From the NCBI RefSeq assembly GCF_018598175.1, contig NZ_JAHESE010000001.1:777692-841691 (forward strand): a DNA stretch of 64,000 bases. The letters run 5' to 3'. A program made the position numbers and the translations under genes. This DNA comes from Dawidia cretensis (GTDB taxonomy: Bacteria > Bacteroidota > Bacteroidia > Cytophagales > Cyclobacteriaceae). Within the stretch, counting starts at the first letter, position 1; every line of letters starts with the position of its first letter. Shown in pieces: positions 53,686-62,688 of the stretch. The notes beneath the pieces are model-generated. The model worked only from the letters and a program-made list of their open reading frames with translations, was not told the DNA's origin and ran no database searches.

Positions 53686-56313
53686 TTAGACCCTATCTTT
53701 AGCTATATCGTAGTACATCAACAATTGCTCGTCCTCAAGCAAAATGTTCTGAGGTATCATATCTCCTAATTTCACAATGGTGTTAAAATCTTTCTGTTCC
53801 CAGGAGATTTTGAAACCTGCTCGTAGGGCTTCAACCCGGACTTCTTTCAATTTCTTGGCTTTAGGCTGATTAATTGCAGCTATGTAAGTACCAAATTCTT
53901 TCAGCAGTATTTTGGTTCGCAACGTTTCCCTATCTTTTGCTTCATTAGGATTAGGCGTACGCCACTTACCGTCGGCATCCTGGATGAAATTTTCATTCAG
54001 GATATCCTGCAACTCTGGTAGTGTATCGCCTTTGCGAAGCGACTGTGTTGCTTTTCGAAACTCAGGCATTATGTCCTGGTATTTCTGACCTTGTTTGCGC
54101 AGTCTGTCTTTTAACCATTCAATTGCATCCGATTCACTTGTGACTATTAGTGATAATTGGACAAACTTTGGAGACCGGGCTTTTTTGTCATCATATATAG
54201 CAGCTTGCTCTGAGGTAAAATACATTCCATCTCTTTCAACATATCTTTGCTTTAATCCTTCTTGATAGTCCTTTGCATCTATTGGAACAGATAATCCGCG
54301 CATCAAGTAAAATGTAATTAACCTGTCAAATAGGGCTTTTGGGGCACGTTCAATGATGGCTGTTGAGCTATTTTCATTTTTTAAATAGACAGGAAGGTGG
54401 CTTAGATGTTCGGAGACGAAATCCCAAACAGCAATTGAGCTTTGCGTTGTTGTAAACTTTTGCTCGAATGATTCTGATGGCTTGTAACAACTGATAACTA
54501 AGTCTTGCTTGACAGCGGTTGGTGTTGTTACGGCCTTGAAGCTGCCCTGTTTCTTATCCAACCCTGCGACATTGGCGATTACAAAACCAGCTTTCTGAAT
54601 TGCTGTTTGGATTCCATTCCATACCGCTGCACTTGTATTGCTGAATTCAACCGTCATCCATTTACCCGGTTTAAGAACTCTGTAATACTCTTCGAAGCAT
54701 TTCGTCATAATGCTTTGATAGTCTAAAAGCGACTTGCCCTGCGATTTATTTTCAATAGCTTCCGATCGATTATTTGTTTTTACCCGCAACCAACCTTCTG
54801 AAATGTAGTTTAGCTCTGAGTACATAATATTTGCACCAAATGGGGGGTCCGTGAAAATGTAGTCTATGGACGATGAGTTTAGCGTTTTCATGTCGCTTAC
54901 TGAACCCGTCAAGGTAATTCCTCGATGCCCTTTTAATTTTGGTAACGATGAGCTTATTGTTTTTAGGCGATTCTCAAGAGCAAATAGCGCCCTTTTTTCT
55001 ACTGAAAGGCTGGGGATATATAAGGTTCCTGCAAGACCTGGAATAAAGGGTCCACCGCCACCTTTGAAATAATATCCAACTTTCAACCTGGCCATCTTTG
55101 ACACATCTGAAGTGATTGCGGTGACAAGAAAGAGATTTCTCACATTCTTATTCTTGTTTATATAACTTAATACACACCATAAGTTTCTTTTGGTAAAAAA
55201 ATGATGAACATGAGTAATGCCATTGGACCTTTTAGGTTGCTCTGTATTATAGCCTATTGGAAGCTCATTTGCTTTAATGTTGTACGGGACTTTTAGCGCA
55301 TCGATCTTTTGGATTAGTAATAAATCATCAGAGTCTGGTTTTTTTTCAAATCGCTTATTGCCTACTCTATAATTAATTAATACTGGCACCGTTTTGGTTT
55401 GGCGAATTGTTTCAGTTAAGCTATCGTCATAAAGAGTTACCCAGGTTTTTTCAAGAGTACGTTTGGAATGAAGTGAATTACAATGAGGACAATGAAATTC
55501 ATCTCGAACTTCCCCTATTTCTTTATCTATAGCTGCATCCCAAAAGATAATTTCTCCGTTGCAATCAGGACAGGTAAAAACATCACTCCAAAGGGTATAG
55601 TCAATTATACCTTTTGAGCCATTAGTGTGTTTGGTCTCATACATCCAATTGCATTCCGTCTCAATTTCATTTAAAAGATAACGAGCCTGATCTTCGAAGA
55701 CATAATTGTCAGTTGAGGTATTATAGTTATAAGAAATAAAAGAGGCGACCGGGGAAAGATCCCCCAGAATAGCATTGCGCGGGCCCCACACAGGACTGCC
55801 TAAACCGGAATCTCGAAATTCCTTTTCGATTACATATTTAGTTTCCGGATCGGGATTTTCACAAAGCTGAGCTGCTACTCCAGTCATACCGGTGCCTGAG
55901 AATCCATCGAAAACGGTATCTCCCGGTTGAGTGTAGTGTAGGATATACCGCATTATTGCCGGATGCGGTACTTTTGTATGATAGCTATGGGCGTTGTAGA
56001 TAGGATTGTTTTTCCCTTCGCTTACATCACTGGCATAGGGTTCATCAACATGAAAGTTTTCCTGTCTTTCGTTGATATTACTCTGCTCATTCTCCCATTC
56101 ACCAATAAAATCATTTAACCAAGGATTTGGGCACGCCGTATAGTATGGAGGATCGCTCAGATTAATGATGTCTTCATCGTCACCAATAGGAAAGCCTTCT
56201 ATCTTCTTTAATTCGGGAAGTTTCGCTCTTAATTCATTGCGAAAGTATTCTCTCCGTTCTTCTTCGGAATTAAATTCCCGGCCAAGGCATATTACTGTAT
56301 CCTGTTTGCTCAT
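53686..56313 (-). CDS. pglXI: PglXI-type DNA methyltransferase, copy B
   Basis: 875 residues, paralogue of copy A. DPPYYTACPNPW near the N-terminus, SAM motif DGFSGTG, cysteine pairs CPDC and CPHC, and TDPPFGANIMYSELN are all kept. Residues ~200-480 diverge strongly, with a Gly-rich KGGGGPFIPGLAGTLY piece where copy A has QVNQYLSGVFYVASHT. The two start regions share even the bases before the ATG (AAGAAGTAAATG on the minus strand), so the duplication included the leader. The divergent centre may be the target-recognition part, giving the pair two specificities. It is separated from brxC by 191 bases without a gene. Confidence 0.88.
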   Translation of the reverse strand: MSKQDTVICLGREFNSEEERREYFRNELRAKLPELKKIEGFPIGDDEDIINLSDPPYYTACPNPWLNDFIGEWENEQSNINERQENFHVDEPYASDVSEGKNNPIYNAHSYHTKVPHPAIMRYILHYTQPGDTVFDGFSGTGMTGVAAQLCENPDPETKYVIEKEFRDSGLGSPVWGPRNAILGDLSPVASFISYNYNTSTDNYVFEDQARYLLNEIETECNWMYETKHTNGSKGIIDYTLWSDVFTCPDCNGEIIFWDAAIDKEIGEVRDEFHCPHCNSLHSKRTLEKTWVTLYDDSLTETIRQTKTVPVLINYRVGNKRFEKKPDSDDLLLIQKIDALKVPYNIKANELPIGYNTEQPKRSNGITHVHHFFTKRNLWCVLSYINKNKNVRNLFLVTAITSDVSKMARLKVGYYFKGGGGPFIPGLAGTLYIPSLSVEKRALFALENRLKTISSSLPKLKGHRGITLTGSVSDMKTLNSSSIDYIFTDPPFGANIMYSELNYISEGWLRVKTNNRSEAIENKSQGKSLLDYQSIMTKCFEEYYRVLKPGKWMTVEFSNTSAAVWNGIQTAIQKAGFVIANVAGLDKKQGSFKAVTTPTAVKQDLVISCYKPSESFEQKFTTTQSSIAVWDFVSEHLSHLPVYLKNENSSTAIIERAPKALFDRLITFYLMRGLSVPIDAKDYQEGLKQRYVERDGMYFTSEQAAIYDDKKARSPKFVQLSLIVTSESDAIEWLKDRLRKQGQKYQDIMPEFRKATQSLRKGDTLPELQDILNENFIQDADGKWRTPNPNEAKDRETLRTKILLKEFGTYIAAINQPKAKKLKEVRVEALRAGFKISWEQKDFNTIVKLGDMIPQNILLEDEQLLMYYDIAKDRV

Positions 56314-56504
56314 TTACTTCTTGGGCTTTAAAAAAATCTAATATCAAATACCCCTTGGACTAGTGGTTTATCTGGCATAGTCACCGGCTATAGCACCTAT
56401 ACTATCGTTTGCCGTTTTATCGAGGCTTTTAGCATAAATTAGCTATGCCACCAGCTTGTATATCAATTACATCTTGGCCTTTGTCAAAGTTTAATGTCAC
56501 TTCA

Positions 56505-59500
56505 TTACTTAATAATAATCCGAACCTTATTTCTTTCTTTACCTGCACACAAACCGTCGATGTAAGCTGTCAGTGTATTAATTGCCTCCTGAGGAGTTAA
56601 AGGCTTGCTTAATTGCTGCCTAATATCCTCCATCGTTATCTCGACCTTGTCAATTCCCTGAGCAAATTGAGAGATTAGATTTCTTAACCTTGGTGCATTT
56701 TCAGCAGAAAGATCAACCCTGCTGCTCCTAAAATCTTCAACTAATTTTCGATCATCAGATTTGAGAACATCCATATTCTCTTGCACAGAGGGATCTTTAA
56801 ACACTGATCTCATTGCTGCTGTCCACTTTTCGAGAATTGAATCAAGTTGCTCTTCAAGTTGGGTGATATTATATGCTGGTTTACCGTAATATTCGCGGGG
56901 ATTAAAATCATGATAGGGCTCTGAAAGAACTCTGGATTTTGTTAATGACATATCCGCTTCGCGGAGTGAGACAATACTGTTCAGCCAATTTTGATATTCG
57001 GTTGCTGTGATAAACTCAGAATCTTTGATGATATCGCAAATGCGTTTCCTTTCACTTGTCATCATGCGCTCTTTCGCCAATGAATCTTGCTTCGACAAAC
57101 GGCACCGTGTGTACTGGTTCAAATAGTAGTCTGCATATCGATCAATCAGAGAATTAAGAAGTGCTTCATACTTTTTGATATCCGAATCTTTTGAAGACGA
57201 TACTACCATGGGGAGGCTATCAATTGCTTCTTTAATGTCATCAAAAAGTGGCTTTTCCTCTTGAACTACGTAGGATTGTGCTGTATATAAATAGCCTACA
57301 AGTCGCTCGAACTTCTCTGCTTTATCTTTTAACTTATCGATCAGGTCACAGTATTGATATGCTTTAAATGCAGCTAATAATTCGTCTTCTGTGAACTTGA
57401 ACGCCTTAAGTTTTCCGTATGAGTTGTATGCCTGAATATTGTCAAGCATTGAGCCGAGTGTATCTAGTTCGGTTTTCATTTTTCCGTTGTCCTCTTCACT
57501 TAAGAGAGGTACGTTTCGGCATCGAAGCCCTTGTGCAAGCAGTGCCTTAGTTTTAACAGTTCTTTCTGCTTTTGCTTTTGCTTCAGTTATGATCTTGCTT
57601 ATTGTCTCTGCTTTATCCAATTCTGACGTAAAATCAGGTAACCCGAGGCAAGTAAATAGCGCCTTTAAGTTTTTAGTCGGTATCCCCTGGGGCTGCTTGA
57701 CGTGTTGGAAAGTAAAGAAGTCCTCTTCTGTATAAGTCAACATTGCCTCGATATTCGTGGCTGATAATGTTTTACTTGCTGACCAGGTAATTTCAATATC
57801 TCCTTTATAAGCAAGAGCCGACAGAACAAGAAATTCTAATTGGTAGTCAATATTAAAATCAACAGAATACCAAAGATTAGCCGGTGCATAGTGAGCCCAG
57901 ATGATGTCCGATCTGTTCAATACCGAGGTACCACCAGCTTCTTTCAATTTCTTTTTAATGCTATCTGCATACTTACTATTATCTGTTGCGATTGCATGTC
58001 CGCTCCATAGACCGAGCCCGCTTAAGATTGCCTCGCCATCGCGATTGGCCTGTGATGACGCAGTGACTTTTTTTAACGCAGCTTTAATTCGGCCGTCAAA
58101 GTTGTCTTTAGTAAGCGGTTGAAGTAGGTCGGAAAACGCAGGATAATGGGGATACTTCTCATTGAAAGTCTTATTCAAAACCCTTGCAGCAACACTGCGA
58201 AAAATCATTTCTTTTGTTGACCCTTCACCTAACAGCGGATAAGATTTGAGTGATTTAGCCTCTCCTTTATAAATCACCTTCGTTTTATCTGCGTACTCTT
58301 TATCGAAAAGGGAGATGGCTTTTCGCTGATACTCCTCTATCTGACTGGCGAATAATTGCTTTTGATTGGTCGGGGCTGATCCATGTTTTGCCTTGGCTGC
58401 TCCATAAAGACAAATAGTGTCTTTGAACTCTTTTGAAAGTCCTGCCACATCAAAGTACACTTCATCTGACTCATCATTTCGATTGATTGCATTGAAGAGG
58501 GGGCAGAAAAAGATGTAGTATTGCTGAATTGGTTCTGTTGTACTTCGTTCGTTTGGATTACCGAAGAAAACGTACCCGAGTCTAAAACTTTTCTTGTCAA
58601 TCCATTCAAGTGAATGTTCCCAAATCTTGAAGCCAGACCTGTAGGAATCTTGCTGTATTTCTAAGACATATTGTAGAAAGTCAAAATAGTATTGATCAGC
58701 CAGGTCGGAATCTTTTTTTACAACCTCATCTGCATAGTCTCTGATCAACTGGGGAATATTGATACCGCCTTCAGTCCGAATATAGAAGTCGGAACTAATG
58801 TTATCCTGGTCAATGTACTGCCCGGCTGTGGCGGTGACCAGCTGTTTAGCTGTGCTATCAACCGCAGCTAAAAGCAACTCAGGATCATCGACACCTGAGA
58901 TTGTTACACACAAGTCCTCTTTTAAACTTTGAGAATTCGCCCCGTTCCTTTTGTCGAGGTCATCACAGAGAATTCTGATCGCGAGAGCTTGAGAAATGCT
59001 TTGCGCAATCCCTTTGCGGTTCGCTCTAGCACCGTTGAAATGATTTGTGACTCTGCCTTGGATGATATCAATCTTATCCCTTACGGTTCGAATGTCGGGG
59101 ATAGCCAACATTGCAGGATTACTCGCCAGGTCAGGCCAGTAAGTATCATAAGTAATCAGGCCAGGATTATTTGCAGGCACCTCCTTTTCGAGTATGTGTC
59201 CAAATCTGACAGATAATACCTTCAGAATTTCCCTTTGGCTTTTACCATGCTTTATCTTTTCAAAATAGCTTACATAATTAGGATGAACAGGAAACAGATC
59301 AATGAATTCGTTCAGATTTGTATTTATTCCTTCGAATAGATGGGCGAATTTCAATAGATGTTCTCTGATTTTGGCTTTCTGATGGATGTCCTTTTTCAGC
59401 AAGCGTTCTTTGACAACAAATGAGACATCTTCTTTTGTAATGATTAAATCTGAATACCGATCTTCAATCTTGTTCAGCATGTCTGCCTGAAACTGAAACT

Positions 59501-60170
59501 CGGGTGAACGATATAGTAATTCCTGAACGCCAAACATGAGCTTAAACCTCGAATTGTCGCAAGCTTCTCCCAACTGTCGAAGAAGCATGAGGTCATTGTT
59601 CAATTCATTAGGCTTTCGTCCCTTCAAATATTCCAACAACTCGTCAATTACGATTAGAAAATGATGCTTCGGAAAATTGCTTTCAAACTCAGCCATCATT
59701 TGCTGAATCAGCTCTTTCCAACTGAAATTGGAATCGTCATCGAACTTAAAATTAATGCCTTCTTTTTTTAGATATCTTTCAATTTGGGCAAACACGATAT
59801 CCTTTAACGGCTTATCAGTCCCTATCTCAAAGCGAAGGACTTTATATTTTCCGGCAATCGCCTTGAAAGGTTTTTTGAAATCGTCGTTTTGTAAGTGCTT
59901 CGTTAGCTCAGCGTTTTCTGCAATTGCGGATACCAATGACATTAAGTGAGACTTACCAGTTCCATAGCTACCCACTACTTGAATGCCTTTAGTTTCATAG
60001 CTGGGCTCTGTTGTCAAATTTTTAATAATGATTTCCTGCAAATCCTCTTGCATCTTTTTCGAAAACACAAAGGTCCTCACAAGATTTTCCGCTACCGATG
60101 TTTCACTGGCATTCACTAGTTTGACAACCGTTGTAATTGGCTCAAATTTGATAAGCTCCTTATAAAGCAT
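56505..60170 (-). CDS. brxC: BrxC/PglY-like P-loop ATPase (DUF6079-type)
   Basis: 1221 residues. Walker A GSYGTGKSH at 67-75 and Walker B FLIVIDELLEY at 171-181 mark a large AAA+-like ATPase; the remaining 900 residues are mostly helical, with repeated SKQDSLAKERM-type charged stretches. Size, P-loop pattern and position match BrxC/PglY, the central ATPase of BREX. It overlaps the brxF-like gene by 11 bases. ATP-driven assembly of the defence complex is the inferred role. Confidence 0.88.
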   Translation of the reverse strand: MLYKELIKFEPITTVVKLVNASETSVAENLVRTFVFSKKMQEDLQEIIIKNLTTEPSYETKGIQVVGSYGTGKSHLMSLVSAIAENAELTKHLQNDDFKKPFKAIAGKYKVLRFEIGTDKPLKDIVFAQIERYLKKEGINFKFDDDSNFSWKELIQQMMAEFESNFPKHHFLIVIDELLEYLKGRKPNELNNDLMLLRQLGEACDNSRFKLMFGVQELLYRSPEFQFQADMLNKIEDRYSDLIITKEDVSFVVKERLLKKDIHQKAKIREHLLKFAHLFEGINTNLNEFIDLFPVHPNYVSYFEKIKHGKSQREILKVLSVRFGHILEKEVPANNPGLITYDTYWPDLASNPAMLAIPDIRTVRDKIDIIQGRVTNHFNGARANRKGIAQSISQALAIRILCDDLDKRNGANSQSLKEDLCVTISGVDDPELLLAAVDSTAKQLVTATAGQYIDQDNISSDFYIRTEGGINIPQLIRDYADEVVKKDSDLADQYYFDFLQYVLEIQQDSYRSGFKIWEHSLEWIDKKSFRLGYVFFGNPNERSTTEPIQQYYIFFCPLFNAINRNDESDEVYFDVAGLSKEFKDTICLYGAAKAKHGSAPTNQKQLFASQIEEYQRKAISLFDKEYADKTKVIYKGEAKSLKSYPLLGEGSTKEMIFRSVAARVLNKTFNEKYPHYPAFSDLLQPLTKDNFDGRIKAALKKVTASSQANRDGEAILSGLGLWSGHAIATDNSKYADSIKKKLKEAGGTSVLNRSDIIWAHYAPANLWYSVDFNIDYQLEFLVLSALAYKGDIEITWSASKTLSATNIEAMLTYTEEDFFTFQHVKQPQGIPTKNLKALFTCLGLPDFTSELDKAETISKIITEAKAKAERTVKTKALLAQGLRCRNVPLLSEEDNGKMKTELDTLGSMLDNIQAYNSYGKLKAFKFTEDELLAAFKAYQYCDLIDKLKDKAEKFERLVGYLYTAQSYVVQEEKPLFDDIKEAIDSLPMVVSSSKDSDIKKYEALLNSLIDRYADYYLNQYTRCRLSKQDSLAKERMMTSERKRICDIIKDSEFITATEYQNWLNSIVSLREADMSLTKSRVLSEPYHDFNPREYYGKPAYNITQLEEQLDSILEKWTAAMRSVFKDPSVQENMDVLKSDDRKLVEDFRSSRVDLSAENAPRLRNLISQFAQGIDKVEITMEDIRQQLSKPLTPQEAINTLTAYIDGLCAGKERNKVRIIIK

Positions 60171-60636
60171 GATGAAGTTTTTTTAATGGGGTATCTAAGA
60201 AATCCAGATTATAGGTATCGGTTTGATCGGTCCAGTGTAATTTATTTGGAAAGTCTAATTCATTTTCCCACACTATGATCAATGCTGTCGACTTGGAAAA
60301 TTCCCTAAGCATCTGGGCTGCATTCAGTTTGAACATTGGCTCTAACAAAATTCCAATGTTATGAATCGCGATTAGAAAGTTTCCTGAGATAGCCAGCTTG
60401 ATTTTATGACCGTCAAGCAATTTTTTTGTGTATTCAAATACATCAATATTGATGTAGGATTGATCCTGGAGCGTTTCGACAAATTTTGATACCTCCTTGC
60501 CAACATTGATGACAGGAATATTCTCCGAATTAAGAAAATCGATACTTTGCTTTAGCTCTTCGCGCTTACATACCAGGGTGTAAAGCTTATATCGGTCGGA
60601 AGAGGAAATAATATCCTTAATTGAATAGGTACTCAT
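60160..60636 (-). CDS. brxF: BrxF-like small BREX protein
   Basis: 158 residues, soluble. It overlaps the start of the brxC gene by 11 bases and follows the xre gene by 2 bases. The sequence has helix-strand alternation with IPVINVGKEVSKFVETL, KIKLAISGNFLIAIHNIGIL and STALIIVWENELDFP; a classical Walker A is not evident, although known BrxF proteins are described as P-loop-like. The name rests mainly on size and on its place before brxC, as in type 3 BREX. Confidence 0.6.
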   Translation of the reverse strand: MSTYSIKDIISSSDRYKLYTLVCKREELKQSIDFLNSENIPVINVGKEVSKFVETLQDQSYINIDVFEYTKKLLDGHKIKLAISGNFLIAIHNIGILLEPMFKLNAAQMLREFSKSTALIIVWENELDFPNKLHWTDQTDTYNLDFLDTPLKKLHHAL

Positions 60637-60638
60637 GT

Positions 60639-60950
60639 CTACTTTCGTTTCTTTTTCATAAAAGTGTAGACTACCTCAATTGATTGAATTCCGACAGATT
60701 CTTCCTTGACGACATCATAAACTTTATCGGCTAACCATAAGATTAAGAGCTCATCCTCGGTGATGTTTAACATTAAAGCTAACTTTTTAAGATGATTACG
60801 GCTTACTGGTTTTTCATTACTTTCCATTTTGCTGATGTATGCTGTATCCACTTCCAAACCAGCAGCAACCTGACGCTGAACCAGACCCTTCGCTTCCCTT
60901 AATTCTTTAAGTTTCTCTCCCAGCATGTTACCAAATTTGGTCTTGTCCAA
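60639..60950 (-). CDS. XRE-family transcriptional regulator of the BREX operon
   Basis: 103 residues with an N-terminal helix-turn-helix of Cro/C1 type: LKELREAKGLVQRQVAAGLEVDTAYISKMESNEKPVSRNHLKKLA. The C-terminal 40 residues are charged. It is the first gene of the operon and lies 2 bases before brxF, so it is likely an autorepressor that keeps the defence genes low. No clear operator was located by eye in the 646 bases upstream. Confidence 0.85.
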   Translation of the reverse strand: MDKTKFGNMLGEKLKELREAKGLVQRQVAAGLEVDTAYISKMESNEKPVSRNHLKKLALMLNITEDELLILWLADKVYDVVKEESVGIQSIEVVYTFMKKKRK

Positions 60951-61089
60951 TAAAGGTCTAATTTATGTATTATTTGTAAATATTCATTGAGCCAACGACA
61001 TGTCTGCTATCGTAACGTTAAGATACTTTTTGCGATGCTGACCAAGAGCATCAGAGATGAAGTAAAGAGTTGTTCGATAGAGGGAAAAA

Positions 61090-61105
61090 CCCGACTATCG
61101 TCGGG
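61090..61105 (+). terminator. short hairpin right of the BREX operon
   Basis: CCCGAC-TATC-GTCGGG is a perfect 6-bp stem with a 4-base loop, followed by CCTTTGG. It lies upstream of the xre gene and may insulate it from the right-hand region. Weak T-run. Confidence 0.4.
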
Positions 61106-61358
61106 CCTTTGGACTGTCCTTCAGCAGCGGGGGAGGGAAATGGATCCGCTCGCATGCCATTGATTTTCAATATTTTATCATTGCGTTGCCACTGCTCACT
61201 TGGTTGCTCGCCTACGTGCGGCTCTTAATGGCCCACCCAGGCGCTGATGCGAGAGCTAAACACCCAACGACTAACTTGTCCACGCACAACCCCTATCCAG
61301 CTCTGGGGTAATCCGGGTGAAAGGCGCCGCCGTTCCGGAATCGCGCTCCCAGCGCCTC

Positions 61359-61493
61359 CCATAACGGCTTGCCGCCACTGCCATTCGGATGGTGACTCAT
61401 CAGCAATATTAAAGCGAGTAGTGACAAACGAAAAACATGACTATTACTCATTTCACCCAATGATCTCGCTTTGGTATAACGCTTGCGTTATGG
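61359..61493. repeat. 135-bp nested inverted-repeat structure in the non-coding right flank
   Basis: CCATAACG (61359-61366) pairs exactly with CGTTATGG (61486-61493), and inside it AAAGCGAG (61411-61418) pairs exactly with CTCGCTTT (61465-61472). Two local dyads sit at the ends: CGGC-TT-GCCG (61365-61374) and ATAACGC-TT-GCGTTAT (61476-61491). The fold and size recall attC-like or other folded recombination sites; an RNA element is also possible. The remaining part of 60951-61596 shows no convincing gene. Confidence 0.45.
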
Positions 61494-61596
61494 TTTTCAC
61501 AAGTATTGCAGTGTCACCGTTACAGGCTGTTGATTTATTTCTCTGGTTTTATAATATTTATGTATAATAGCGACATCCGTGAAAGCGACTGTAACG

Positions 61597-62118
61597 ATGA
61601 AAAACAATTGGGACAAATTCAGTCATTATTTTAAACAACAGGAAGTTCCTGCAAAGACTATTTTGTTGGCGGAAGGAAAAACTTCGAGAACGATGTTTTT
61701 TATTGATAAGGGCTGCTTGCGGACGTGGGTAAATAATGGCGGTAAAGAGATAACCACGCAATTCTTCTTCGAAGGCGACACCGTGTCTTCTATTGAAAGT
61801 TTTAGGACAAACCAACCGAGCTTATACAGTATCGAAAGCCTTGAGCCCTGTATTTTACAAACACTTTCACAAGCTGATTTTCAGGACATTATTGAAAACT
61901 CACCTGAATTAAAAAAAGAGCTGGAGGAACATTTATTCAAAAGACTTTTTCACGCGCAACAACTTTTCTATACATATCTTAAAAATAATCCTCAAAAACG
62001 CTATGAAGAATTGATAGAACAATATCCACAGATCGTCAAGCGCGTTCCACAACATTACATAGCTTCTTATTTAGGGATCACACCGGTTTCATTAAGCCGA
62101 ATACGAAATAGGGTATAG
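61597..62118 (+). CDS. Crp/Fnr-family regulator (cyclic-nucleotide-binding domain)
   Basis: 173 residues from ATG 61597 (GTG 61579 would add six). The cNMP-binding beta-roll is seen in ILLAEGKTSRTMFFIDKGCLRTWVNNGGKEITTQFFFEGDTVSS. A helix links to a short C-terminal helix-turn-helix (VPQHYIASYLGITPVSLSRIRNRV). Bacteroidota have many of these short Crp-like regulators; the ligand need not be cAMP. It is divergent from nothing close upstream and convergent with the DUF4405 gene. Its targets may be the neighbouring oxidoreductase genes. Confidence 0.88.
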   Translation: MKNNWDKFSHYFKQQEVPAKTILLAEGKTSRTMFFIDKGCLRTWVNNGGKEITTQFFFEGDTVSSIESFRTNQPSLYSIESLEPCILQTLSQADFQDIIENSPELKKELEEHLFKRLFHAQQLFYTYLKNNPQKRYEELIEQYPQIVKRVPQHYIASYLGITPVSLSRIRNRV

Positions 62119-62197
62119 ACGCCATGCGGTAATTCTTTGCTCGCTTGCGTTTTTTAATCGCTCGCCGTACCTACGGAAGTTCTAAATACGTAAATCA

Positions 62198-62674
62198 TTA
62201 TCGGGTGATTAAATAGATTACCTCTTCAGGGTCGGCGTTATTGTTTATCCAGATGTCTTCTATTGTCCTCGCCTTTTCAATCGACATTCCACCCGTTTTT
62301 AATCTGTCGGCTATTTCGGAATAGTCAACATCCAATGCCTGAAAAGCATCATTAAGAGGCGCTTTAATGATTTTATTGATAATAAGGATGTCTACCGGTG
62401 GATGCATTCTTTCAGAAATAATGAAGGCCATGGAGATGGTCGCCACACCCAGCATAGCAGGAAGGAAAACGCCCCTTTTAAAATGAATTTTTAACGCTAG
62501 CCAGTTGAGTATAATATGAACGATTGCACATACAACAAAAAATGCACCCAAACATTCATGTACTACTTCCGTATAGCCGTCAAATAGATGGAAAAGCATA
62601 AGTAACCCGGATAGTCCAACGACCAGGAAAACCAGGGATATAAATGGGGTGATATAATTCCTGCTCAATTTCAT
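62198..62674 (-). CDS. DUF4405 membrane protein
   Basis: 158 residues with three to four membrane segments. A DUF4405-type pattern is visible: GLSGLLMLFHLFDGY, HECLGAFFVVCAIVHIILNW (paired histidines in two helices, possible heme ligands) and GVFLPAMLGVATISMAFII. The C-terminal 55 residues are soluble. Related proteins resemble b-type cytochrome membrane anchors, so an electron-transfer role is possible but not shown. It follows the oxidoreductase gene by 14 bases and is likely in one operon with it. Confidence 0.8.
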   Translation of the reverse strand: MKLSRNYITPFISLVFLVVGLSGLLMLFHLFDGYTEVVHECLGAFFVVCAIVHIILNWLALKIHFKRGVFLPAMLGVATISMAFIISERMHPPVDILIINKIIKAPLNDAFQALDVDYSEIADRLKTGGMSIEKARTIEDIWINNNADPEEVIYLITR

Positions 62675-62688
62675 ACTACAAGATGGAT

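Larger units (their letters stand above)
44952..60950 (-). other. BREX type 3-like phage-defence operon
   Basis: Nine minus-strand genes run in order xre, brxF-like, brxC/pglY-like, pglXI-type (two copies), 107-aa orphan, brxHII-like, pglZ, brxA-like. Most neighbours overlap or are 2-3 bases apart; 110 and 191-base gaps surround the second methyltransferase. The gene order brxF-brxC-pglXI-brxHII-pglZ-brxA is that known for BREX type 3. The whole segment looks AT-richer than its flanks, in line with transfer. BREX marks host DNA by methylation and blocks replication of unmarked phage. Confidence 0.82.

Noticed and set aside
44952-60950. DISARM or a stand-alone restriction-modification system
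   Set aside because: PglZ, a BrxC-type ATPase and the gene order fit BREX type 3; DISARM core genes (drmA/drmB with DUF1998) are absent and no separate nuclease gene is seen.
61247-61567. 106-residue open frame right of the BREX operon
   Set aside because: Proline/arginine-rich without family pattern, no promoter or start signal, and overlaps the nested inverted repeats; most likely non-coding.
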